Positions 1 to 8,869 of a stretch of 64,000 nucleotides of DNA are shown here, one piece after another (positions within the stretch are counted from its first letter, which is position 1; each line of letters opens with the position of its first letter). The notes beneath the pieces were generated by a model that did no database searches, had not been told where the DNA came from, and saw only the letters and a program-made list of their open reading frames with translations. Made by a program: the position numbers and the translations under genes. The stretch spans positions 13,003,558 through 13,067,557 of the forward strand of contig CM070576.1 of assembly GCA_036346355.1 (NCBI GenBank). Reading direction: 5' to 3'. Source of the DNA: Rhipidocladum racemiflorum. Its lineage: Eukaryota > Streptophyta > Magnoliopsida > Poales > Poaceae.

Positions 1-144
1 TTTTAATAGAGGATCTAAACCTTTTTTAGTATTTAGCTTCAACCATACAATGAAGCAAATGAGGTTATGTGGAATCTTAAAACTTGACATGCTTTTAACC
101 ATAGTAATTACCAGAAATGTGGTTCATCCGAATTGCGATATGGG
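1..144. other. Unassigned AT-rich sequence at the left edge
   Basis: No coding similarity was found on either strand, and in particular nothing resembling the missing C-terminal exons of the ABCC transporter to the right. The last five bases, ATGGG, are the left target duplication of the adjoining small LTR element. Confidence 0.5.
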
Positions 145-315
145 TGTTATGAATAGCACTTGTATTTAATATGCCGCCGATAGACTAGAATATATAGATG
201 TATACGTGGGTACAAAAGGAAAACCTATATAAGGTAATACGTATACAAGGAAAACTTATATAAGAAAAACCTATATGTGAAGATTCTATATAAGACAATA
301 TTTATGCCCTTAACA
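145..315 (-). repeat. 3' LTR of element S
   Basis: In plus orientation it starts TGTTATGAATAGCAC and ends CCCTTAACA. It pairs with 1683-1852 and has the typical TG...CA ends. Confidence 0.85.
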
Positions 316-1682
316 CCCCCACAAATGCAAGGAGTATGCAATAGCATTGCATTTGGAAGGGTCAACATTAAAATAAGGAAAATTCAAATTCCTGATCTTG
401 AAGTAGTCGTCGTAGCATCTAACTCTTGAAAAACTGAGCCGGCAAAGGAAAGCCGATGATGGAGCTGAGTCGACGAAGAAAAACCGACGAAGCCGACAGA
501 ACGAGACGAGCTGAAACTAACTGGCATAATGAGCCGAAACCAACAAAAGAAAGCCGACGAAGCCCAGACGAGGTAATGAGTCGAAAATCAGAGTCAACGG
601 AATGAGCCGAGATGATAAAAGAGTCGAGGCAACGAAAGAGCCAAGATGCTAAGGACTTGGATGGATGCAACGAAGACAATAACGCTAAGAAAGACTCAAA
701 AATAACTAGGAGTACTAGCAGTAGATACTAGTAGCAGCAATAGTGAGGAGAGCCAAAATGACAAGCCAGCAAGCCAAGAAGCCGAAGAGCTGAGCCGACT
801 GAATGAGCCAAAGAGCCAGAGCCAACTTAATGAACCGAACAGCCGAAGAAAGTTGAGCCACTGAGTTGAGCCGAAAAGCTGGAGCCGTGGTCAAGATGGA
901 AGCCAAAAGCAGAGAAGAGAAGCCGGAGCCAAAAAAACCAAAAGTCGGAAGTAGGATTCAAAAGCTGGAGCCGGATGAAGCCAAAACCGGAGTTAAATCC
1001 AGCTTTCAGATTGGTTTGGAGTCCGACTTGGATTAATTGCTCTCGGGTGGAATCGGCAGAGAAGGCTCGGGTCTCACGAGCGAGGACAGCCTACAGGGCT
1101 AGCCGTTGGGCTGACGTGGCGACCGGCCGTAGCGAGACGACGGCGGTGGTGCCAAAGCGAGCATAAAAGCGGCGAGGCTTAGCGGTGGTCGGTGGCCAAA
1201 GTCGATGTTCGGGCCGGAACATGGAGGAGGCTCTGCGGCCGAAGCTTGGCGAGGTGGACGGTGTCAACATCCTTGAAGGCGATATGGAGCTCGATGACAT
1301 GCGGGCTGCCGGGCTAGCAAGCATCCCGTATGTCGTCGCGAGCATCGCGTCACGGGATCAGTGGCATCACGCGAGATATATCACGGGCGAGCAAACCGGA
1401 GGCAGTGGGCGGCCAGAGGCGAGTGGAGCGCGGGCCCTCGGCGGAGCGGAGTGGCGTCGGTGGCATCGCGAGTCGCGTGGGAGCAAAGCCAGTAGAAAGG
1501 AGCTTATGCAGGCGAAGGCCAACAAAGAGCGGTTGAGGAAAAACTGGAGGAGGTGGCTGCCTCCGGGAGTCGAGATGGCTCCTCCTGAGGGCAACAGTAA
1601 TGGAAGCACACAAGTGGCAGCTAGGATGGTACAAATGCAACGTCGGTAAAACCTTAAGTCTAACAACCTTGCTCTAATACCA
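316..1682 (-). other. Non-coding interior of element S
   Basis: The part at about 1040-1620, which is the 5' half on the minus strand, is strongly GC-rich. The 3' half, about 316-960, is a low-complexity run of degenerate units built on words such as tcggctc, cttcgtcg and tttggctc. Open frames cross both strands of the GC-rich part, but none shows a domain I recognise. The GC-rich block could be captured host sequence, but I cannot identify a source. Confidence 0.5.
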
Positions 1683-1852
1683 TATTATGAATATCACTTA
1701 TATTCAATATTAGGCAAATAGGCCAGAAGATATAGATGTACAAACAAGTACAAAAGAAAAACCCATATAAGGCAATACTATACAAGAAAAAGTTATATAA
1801 AGAAAAACCATATATGAAAAGTGTATATAAGACAATGTCTATACCCTTAACA
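1683..1852 (-). repeat. 5' LTR of element S
   Basis: It pairs with 145-315. On the minus strand it runs from TGTTAAGGGTATAG to ATTCATAATA and is directly followed by the primer binding site. Many substitutions separate it from its partner. Confidence 0.8.
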
Positions 1853-2027
1853 ATGGGATTTGAGTTCGCGATTCGCTATTTTTTCTGCTAATTCTCACTG
1901 TGAACACGAACCCCGTACACTAAACCGGTTAAGGTTCAACGAATTCGGTTCGTAATTCGCAGGGGTTTACAGCGAATCCGGTAACTATGCTTTCAACGAT
2001 ACCAAATGGCCGATTTTTGGTTGGTCA
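1853..2027. other. Host sequence between element S and the Copia-1 insertion
   Basis: About 175 bp with no coding signal. The last five bases, GGTCA (2023-2027), are the target duplication of the next element. With that element removed this stretch joins 8284 onwards, so it probably belongs to ABCC intron 6 or to downstream DNA. Confidence 0.5.
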
Positions 2028-3167
2028 TGAAGGATCGTTATTTTTGATCCAGTTGATTTTGATGATGAGTATTTGAAAAAGATTTGAAACTAGTTTGATA
2101 TTTCGACAAGATTTATTTTTTGGTTTCTTTATTTGAAAAGATCTGAAATCAGTTTGATTATTTGAAAAGCTTTTTGATTTTTGCAAAGGTTTTTGTTCGT
2201 GTTTTGAAATCGTGTTCTTAGAATATTTAATGCAATGCACTCCTGTGAGTGGTTGCATGGTTTAATGTGAGTCAAGTCGCGGACTTGTGCTCGGAATCGT
2301 TTTGTGGTTTGTTCATGTGCAGGTATTGCTCGAGGGCGAATGTGGTCGATGACGGGACTGGAACTAGGTTCATGGAGGAACTGAGGTTCGGGACTAGGTT
2401 CAGAGGGAACTGAGGTCTTGGTGGTCAAGGATGTCATGCGGGACGTTCGGGCTAAGAGAATGGTGCACATGAAGAATGGTTAGTCACGTGAGAATGGCAT
2501 GAGGTCATTCGCGTGCAAAGTGTTAGTCACGTGAGTATGGTAGGGTTGCCATGCAGCGTGCAAGAGTTGTACTCGGCCAGGTTGGGCCAAGTGGAGTTGT
2601 GTTGAATACATGCTCTTTCTAGGATTAGGAGTGGGAATCCTTTTAGGATTAGGAATCCTTCTAGGATTAGGACTCCTTCTAGGATTAGGTGTGTTTGCCT
2701 TCTTTAAATAGAGGGGTTGCCTCCTGTTGAAGGCAATCAAGCTTTGAGCAAGCTTTAGGGTTGTACTCTTTTGTTTGGAGTATTTTAGACAAAAGAAAGG
2801 AGAAATAAAGATCAAGTTCATCAAATCTTTCGGCGAGCTACAATTCTAGTTAGATTTATTCTCGCCATCTTCTGGAACAGTAAGCTTGCGAAGGTCATAA
2901 CTTTTGATCCGTAAGTCCGATTGAGCTGATTCTTTTTGGGTTTGATTCGTATTGGAATCTAGTTTCTTGTGTCCAAATTTCAGATCGATCGGACGGTTGG
3001 ATCTCCAGGAATTCGCGTTTTACCAAACCTCTATCATTCTGTTTTTTTTCAAAAACGAGGCAATTATTTGGTTCTATTTTAGGGTAAACTTTTAATAGAT
3101 CAAGAATTTGGTTTTAGCTTCCGCACAATCATTCACCCCCCCTCTGATTGCTATATTCGGTCCTACA
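2028..3167 (+). repeat. 5' LTR of Copia-1
   Basis: 1,140 bp from TGAAGGATCGTTAT to CGGTCCTACA. At 2619-2692 it carries four spaced copies of AGGATTAGG, separated by words like aatccttct. A possible TATA-type site (ctttaaatag) lies just after this array at about 2702. The 3' LTR has the same layout. Confidence 0.93.
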
Positions 3168-3185
3168 AGTGGTATCAGAGCAAGG
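3168..3185 (+). promoter_or_regulatory. Primer binding site of Copia-1
   Basis: The sequence agtggtatcagagcaagg follows the 5' LTR directly. TGGTATCAGAGC is the usual complement of the initiator tRNA-Met 3' end in plant Copia elements. Confidence 0.9.
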
Positions 3186-3192
3186 TTAAGGT

Positions 3193-5215
3193 ATGGCGTC
3201 AGACAGGTATGTTAATCGTCCTCCTATGCTTGATGATTCAAATTTTTCTTATTGGAAGAGTCGCATGCAATCCTATATTGAAGCTCAAGGTAATGATGTT
3301 TGGCGCAAAGTTTCTACTGTTTTTGATGTTCCTGATATAGTAACCAATAATAACAAAGTAGACGTTGATTTGAATGCTAAAGCTAGAAACTTGATTTTTC
3401 AAGGAATTTCTGAAAAAGAATTTGATCGAGTTTCTCATCTACGATCTGCTTATTCTGTTTGGAAGACATTATGTGACTATCATGAAGGTTCTACTAAGAT
3501 TAAGAAAGTGCGCAAAAATATTTACCAAAAGGATTTTTCTGATTTTGCTATGAGACCAGGTGAATCAATTGATGATCTTTTCTCTCGATTTGAGAAAATC
3601 TTGTGTAATTTGCGTGGTGTTGGAGTTACTAATTCAGTTGAGGATAACGCTAGTAAAATTTTGAGATCTCTTAGTCCTGAATGGCGCATGGTTGTTACTG
3701 CAATTAATCAAACTGTTGACTTGGATACTTTGACCATGGATGATCTTTATTCTAGACTGAAAACTTATGAGATGGATTCTTTGTCACCTAGTGATAATAA
3801 ATCCTCTACACATGCACTTGTTGCTAACCCCAAAGACTTCGCCCTGATTACCATCTTTTGGTTCCTTGTCTGCATTGGCTTCTTTTTCAGATGAACAGTT
3901 TGAGATGCTTCCTGAAGAAGATCTTGTGCTCATCTCCTCACGTGCTTTTAAAGCACTCAACAATTTGAGGATGAGGAGGCGTGGAGGCACAACTTCGAGG
4001 TCCTTCAACTGTTTTGAGTGTGGCCTTCCCGGGCATATTAAAGCAAACTGTCACAAGTTGAAGAAGAAGAAGGAAGAAAGGGAACCGGCACAACGCAGCT
4101 CAAGACACACTACCCCTAGGCATCCCAATTTTCGAAAAGTTGCTAAGAAAGTCTTAGCCGCCATAGAGGAGTGTGATCTTAGCGATGTGGACTTTGAGAG
4201 TGATGATGAGCCACATGACAAGAAGAAGGACAAAAAGGGAGATCCTCATGATGACTTCACCGGGATGTGTTTCATGGCTAGAAGGGATAGCGACAACGAC
4301 TCCGACCTTGAAGAGGTGAGACCTTCTTATGATGACCTTGAGTATGCCATGGTTAAATTAGCTTCAGAACTTAAAAAGTCTAAGAAAGCTCTTAAAGAAA
4401 AAGATCTAGAAATTGATAGTTCCAATTCTGAAATTGCAAGGCTTAGATCTTTAATTCCTGATGATGATTCTTGCAAATCTTGTGATGTGCTACAATCTGA
4501 AGTTATTGCTTTAAGGAATGTTCATGCTTCCCTGTTGCATCAAAATGAGAAACATATTAAACATGCTAGTTGTTCCACTGATGATTTGCATGATTTAATC
4601 TCTTGTCCTAAATGCTCAATTCTTGAATTGAAATTGAAAGATGCAAATACTAGAGTTTCTCAGATGACTAATGACATGCTCACTCATGAGGTTCTTTCAT
4701 GCTCTACTTGTCGCAAAACAGAAAAGAAAGTTGATATTCCTTGCAATAATTGTCTTGTGCTTTCTCGAAAAGTTGATTACTTGGAAAAGTCTTTAGAGCG
4801 TTTTGCTAAAGGAAAGAAAAACCTAAATATGATTTTGGATCAATCAAAAGTCAGCACTCATCACAAAGGTTTAGGTTTTGATCCTTATGCTCATCACAAA
4901 TCACATGCTCCTACTGTTGTTAAAGCTCTTGAAAGTGGAAAGTTTGAAATTGTCAAAGAGCCTGAGAAAACTGTTTTTAAATCTGCTAGAATTTTATCTT
5001 CTACTATGATGAGTGCAAATGTTGCTTCTACTTCTAAAGCTAAACATCATGTTAAATACACTTGCACTCACTGTGGTAAAGATGGTCATTTAGTTCAGTT
5101 CTGCTTTAGACTAGCTAAACAACAAAGGATAGAAAGGTTCAATGCTAAGTCTAATGTCGAAAGACACACTTTGCTTCTCATTATGTGCCAGGGTGAAGCA
5201 AACACCTTTTGTTGC
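3193..5215 (+). pseudogene. gag of Copia-1, frameshifted
   Basis: Capsid/nucleocapsid precursor of a Copia element. The first frame (3193-3891) begins with ATG eight bases after the primer site and shows the Copia gag core, including FSYWKSRMQSYI and a capsid-like region to about residue 215. The second frame (to 5215) continues with a CCHC knuckle (CFECGLPGHIKANC), an acidic and basic linker, a long Cys-containing coiled-coil-like stretch, the Sirevirus-like words KGKKNLNMILDQS and GLGF, and a second knuckle (CTHCGKDGHLVQFC). The frames join by a shift at about 3830-3866, where reading on gives a false hydrophobic tail. The gag is longer than in simple Copia elements, as is typical for Sireviruses. 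Confidence 0.85.
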
Positions 5216-5329
5216 TAAAAACACGGGAAAGGATAAATCTATTTTTGTGCATAAAAATTCTCGTGTTGTGCCCTCTTTGTTGTGCGTCGTGTGTCTCAAG
5301 ATCGATTCCTAAATGCTTTATTTCTAACC

Positions 5330-6021
5330 CCAGCAGAGACATCGACACTTTACGCTTCTATGTAGGCTTCTCACGCGAGGAAGGAGAACATATGGCTAGT
5401 GGATTCGGATGCTCACGCCACATGTCCGATGATAAGAATTGGTTCTCCTCCTTCACTTGTGCATCTCGTGCTAAAATTGTTATTTTTCAAGATGCTTCCT
5501 CCACCTCTGTTTTAAAAGGCACTAGTCCAAATAGTGCGAGTGCAGTGCATATGTTCAGGAGAGTATCTTTGTTGATGAAGATGATGATGATGCTGTTGAG
5601 GATGAGATAATTGGAGTTCTTTGTGTGCTTGTGTGCTCGCTTTCAAGCTTCCCGCGTGCTTCACATGGACAAGCTATCAAGAGGATTTTAAGGTATCTCC
5701 GTGGTACTCAAGATTTTGGCATTTGGCTTTCTGCTTCTTCACGCATTAGTTTAAGACCTTTCTCTGATGCTGAATTTGGAGGATGTGGAATTGATAGAAA
5801 AAGTACATCTGGTTCATGCCACTTCTCGAGTAATTCTCTTTCTTGGACACATTGACATCAGATTTCATTTTCTTAGAGATCATGTTGAAAAAGAGCTATT
5901 GAACTGAAATTTGTTGATTCGGGTGCTCAGCTTGCTGATATTTTCACTAAACCGCTTGATTTTTCTCGTTTTGCTTTCTTACGCGGTGAACTTGGGATCA
6001 TTCATCCCCATGGGTTGATTT
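5330..6021 (+). pseudogene. Remnant of Copia-1 pol: protease, then RNase H tail
   Basis: At about 5390-5460 the protease active-site region is recognisable, but its halves (WLVDS and GCSRHMSDDKNW) lie in two frames, so a one-base change hits the catalytic motif. After about 5600 the sequence jumps directly to the RT/RNase H end: HGQAIKRILRYLRG and DRKSTSGSCHF at 5660-5830, then further frame breaks and QLADIFTKPLD at 5928-5965, ending at 6021. Integrase and the catalytic reverse transcriptase, some 2.5 kb in a complete element, are absent. Confidence 0.85.
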
Positions 6022-7146
6022 GAGGGGGAGTCTTGAGTTTATCTCTTTTTGGGTTACTTGACTTTGGTTCCTAGAAGTGATTTTTTATAAGTGATATTTT
6101 GACTTTACACCTCAAGTAAAAACCCCTGTTTACATTGCATCATGTAGCACAAAGCTTTGGTGATTATTCTTGTGTATATAGCCAAGTTAATGCTCAATGC
6201 TTTACTTATCACTAAAAGGCTAAAATAATTCAATTTGAGATGCTTTTTGAGAATATTTTGGCTCTTGCTCATTATGGTATTGCATTTGTGAAATAGGCTT
6301 AAAAGTTTCTTATCATCTGTTGAAAGGCTAGAGCTGATTAGAAACTATGTGTGAGTTTTTTGTTGGACTTCAAATGATCATTATGAGTCTCAAGCAAAAT
6401 CAGTGTTTTAATGTTAAAAGCAAGTTGAAAAGATGCAAGCAAAAGCTACTTGGCTAAACACAAGTTTAGTACAATGTGCACTTCCTTGCCAGGATTTAAA
6501 TGCAAAAGATGCAAGAAAAGGCTACTTGTCTAAACAAAAGTTCAGAACAATGTGAAGCCACTTGCCAATTTAAACTGAGAAAGATACAAGAAAGAACTAC
6601 CTACTCATACACAAGTATGGGCTAGTGTCTGATTACTTGTCATCCCTGTTGATTACAAAGCAAAATTGTCAAACTTGCTAAAAGAGAAAAAGGAAATTCA
6701 AATGGTTGAAAAAGGCTTGAGACAAATATTAGTGAATTTGAAAGTCTCTCTATGCTCATGATAGATTTCTTTTTCGCTTTGGCAAAATCTGTTTATGACA
6801 TTTTACTTGTTTGCCCTAATTTGCTTATGCAATAACTATTCTATGTGTTAGAGCCTCCATATTCTCACAATTTGCTTTCTCATTGGATAATTTGATACAA
6901 AATGAGAAAGTTCTCCTAAAAACTCTTCAAATGCTTTACTTTGATTATATACCTTGAATATACTTCAAAGCTTGAGATACTGCATTCATTAAGGGGAGTT
7001 TTGAGATCTTGATGACTATTTTGTCAAAAAGGGGAGAACAAGTCAAGGAGGTTTTTGAATTGGGATTATTTGGTCTTTTGGTTCTTGCTCAATCTCTTGT
7101 CAAATCTTATATTGTGTTTTGTCAAATTACTCATCAAGGGGGAGAT
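6022..7146 (+). other. Non-coding 3' region of Copia-1 with several polypurine tracts
   Basis: AT-rich sequence with no open frame of note. Purine runs occur at 6022-6031 (gagggggagt), about 6993, about 7030, and directly before the 3' LTR (aagggggagatt, 7135-7146). Only the last can be the functional plus-strand primer. Repeated polypurine tracts in a long non-coding 3' region are a described Sirevirus trait. Confidence 0.7.
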
Positions 7147-8283
7147 TGAAGGATCGTTATTTTTGATCCAGTTGATTTTGATGATGAGTATTTGAAAAAG
7201 ATTTGAAACCAGTTTGATATTTCGACAAGATTTATTTTTTGGTTTCTTTATTTGAAAAGATCTGAAATCAGTTTGATTATTTGAAAAGCTTTTTGATTTT
7301 TGCAAAGGTTTTTGTTCGTGTTTTGAAATCGTGTTCTTAGAATATTTAATGCAATGCACTCCTGTGAGTGGTTGCATGGTTTAATGTGAGTCAAGTCGCG
7401 GACTTGTGCTCGGAATCGTTTTGTGGTTTGTTCATGTGTAGGTATTGCTCGAGGGCGAATGTGGTCGATGACGGGACTGGAACTAGGTTCATGGAGGAAC
7501 TGAGGTTCGGGACTAGGTTCAGGGGGAACTGAGGTCTTGGTGGTCAAGGATGTCATGCGGGACGTTCGGGCTAAGAGAATGGTGCACATGAAGAATGGTT
7601 AGTCACGTGAGAATGGCATGAGGTCATTCGCGTGCAAAGTGTTAGTCACGTGAGTATGGTAGGGTTGCCATACGCGTGCAAGAGTTGTACTCGGCCAGGT
7701 TGGGCCAAGTGGAGTTGTGTTGAATACATGCTCTTTCTAGGATTAGGAGTGGGAATCCTTTTAGGATTAGGAATCCTTCTAGGATTAGGACTCCTTCTAG
7801 GATTAGGTGTGTTTGCCTTCTTTAAATAGAGGGTTGCCTCCTGTTGAAGGCAATCAAGCTTTGAGCAAGCTTTAGGGTTGTACTCTTTTGTTTGGAGTAT
7901 TTTAGACAAAAGAAAGGAGAAATAAAGATCAAGTTCATCAAATCTTTCATGAGCTACAATTCTAGTTAGATTTATTCTCGCCATCTTCTGGAACAGTAAG
8001 CTTGCGAAGGTCATAACTTTTGATCCGTAAGTCCGATTGAGCTGATTCTTTTTGGGTTTGATTCGTATTGGAATCTAGTTTCTTGTGTCCAAATTTCAGA
8101 TCGATCGGACGGTTGGATCTCCAGGAATTCGCGTTTTACCAAACCTCTATCATTCTGTTTTTTTTCAAAAACGAGGCAATTATTTGGTTCTATTTTAGGG
8201 TAAACTTTTAATAGATCAAGAATTTGGTTTTAGCTTCCGCACAATCATTCACCCCCCCTCTGATTGCTATATTCGGTCCTACA
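7147..8283 (+). repeat. 3' LTR of Copia-1
   Basis: 1,137 bp, nearly identical to 2028-3167. Differences seen include gaaacc/gaaact, tgtagg/tgcagg, caggggg/cagaggg, catacgcg/catgcagcg, tagaggg/tagagggg and ttcatgag/ttcggcgag. Confidence 0.93.
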
Positions 8284-8574
8284 GGTCACTGTGCTATCAA
8301 AATTGAACTATCCATAAAGTATTGCATTTAAAATTTCGAGATTCATATACTCAGAACAACTAGCCATGCTGTCCCAATCTAACCCGTGATAAAATTCCCT
8401 ACGCTTAGCGATTCATTAATTTCTAATGTATTCTTCCTAAAAGATATGATGGAAATTTGATATACTTCCTAAAATAACTTCTATGCGAATCGTTGAAAAA
8501 ACATGGGGACCGTCCATTATACACCTATTACATTCACTTTTATAAGTACTCGGTTAGTAGAAATTTTAGTATAC
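8284..8574. other. ABCC intron 6, 5' part
   Basis: AT-rich intron sequence between the donor of exon 6 (gtatac on the minus strand, 8574 downwards) and the Copia-1 insertion. No coding signal was seen. Confidence 0.6.
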
Positions 8575-8869
8575 CTTTCTTGATGAAATTGCTAGGCAAG
8601 CTGATCATGAGAAAAGCAGTAATAGACAACACAAGTGTGCCAATTATCTCCAGGCGAAATCCAAACCACTCATCGGCTGCATAATCATGGAAAGACATGC
8701 GCAAATTCGAATTGACTCTGTCCAAGTTTATTTGGTAAAACTCATCCTCCTTTCTGAAGCACCTTACAGTTGGAGCGCCCAAAAAGGTTTCCGTAAAGTG
8801 ATCAATAACCGGTGCGCTTGTTACTCCTTGAAGACGAGTTAGCTCTCGAGATGTTGCAATATAACGATT
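8575..8869 (-). CDS. ABCC exon 6
   Basis: It starts after the acceptor cag|AATCGT and ends G|gtatac, in phase 1. It encodes about 98 residues of TMD2 from NRYIATSRELTRLQG through FLGAPTVRCF to LPSNFIKK, a well-conserved ABCC cytoplasmic loop and helix region. The family normally continues with a Glu split across this phase-1 junction, but no matching exon was found to the left. Confidence 0.85.

Larger units (their letters stand above)
145..1852 (-). mobile_element. Small non-autonomous LTR retrotransposon (called element S here)
   Basis: Two similar repeats of about 170 bp, 145-315 and 1683-1852, flank a 1.37-kb interior. ATGGG stands on both outer sides (140-144 and 1853-1857) as a 5-bp target duplication. 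Read on the minus strand, the right repeat is followed by a tRNA-iMet-type primer site (tggtattagagc, 1682-1671) and the left repeat is preceded by a polypurine tract (tttgtggggg, 325-316), so the element is transcribed leftwards. The interior has no gag, protease, integrase or reverse transcriptase, and must have moved with enzymes supplied in trans. Its LTR end (gtgctattcataaca) and primer site resemble those of the Copia element at 10416-16642, and its 3' half is homologous to 13386-13884 inside that element. The LTRs are clearly diverged by eye, so the insertion is old. Confidence 0.85.
2028..8283 (+). mobile_element. Copia-1: Sirevirus-like LTR retrotransposon with deleted pol
   Basis: Long LTRs (2028-3167 and 7147-8283) with TG...CA ends are flanked by the target duplication GGTCA (2023-2027 and 8284-8288). 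The interior holds a primer site, a long gag with two CCHC knuckles and coiled-coil text, a damaged protease, the end of RNase H, and about 1.1 kb of non-coding DNA with several polypurine tracts. Such a 3' region and extended gag are known from Sireviruses. All of integrase and nearly all of reverse transcriptase are missing, so the element depended on helpers. Fewer than ten differences between the LTRs were seen by eye over 1.14 kb, which implies a recent insertion. Confidence 0.93.

Noticed and set aside
1185..1649. 154-codon plus-strand frame in element S
   Set aside because: It lies against the element's transcription, in GC-rich DNA with overlapping frames on both strands, and has no family similarity.
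3894..3895. Possible gag intron ending ttctttttcag in Copia-1
   Set aside because: No donor upstream gives a sensible frame, and the alternative frame SALASFSDEQFEMLP runs through the same bases, so a simple frameshift explains it better.
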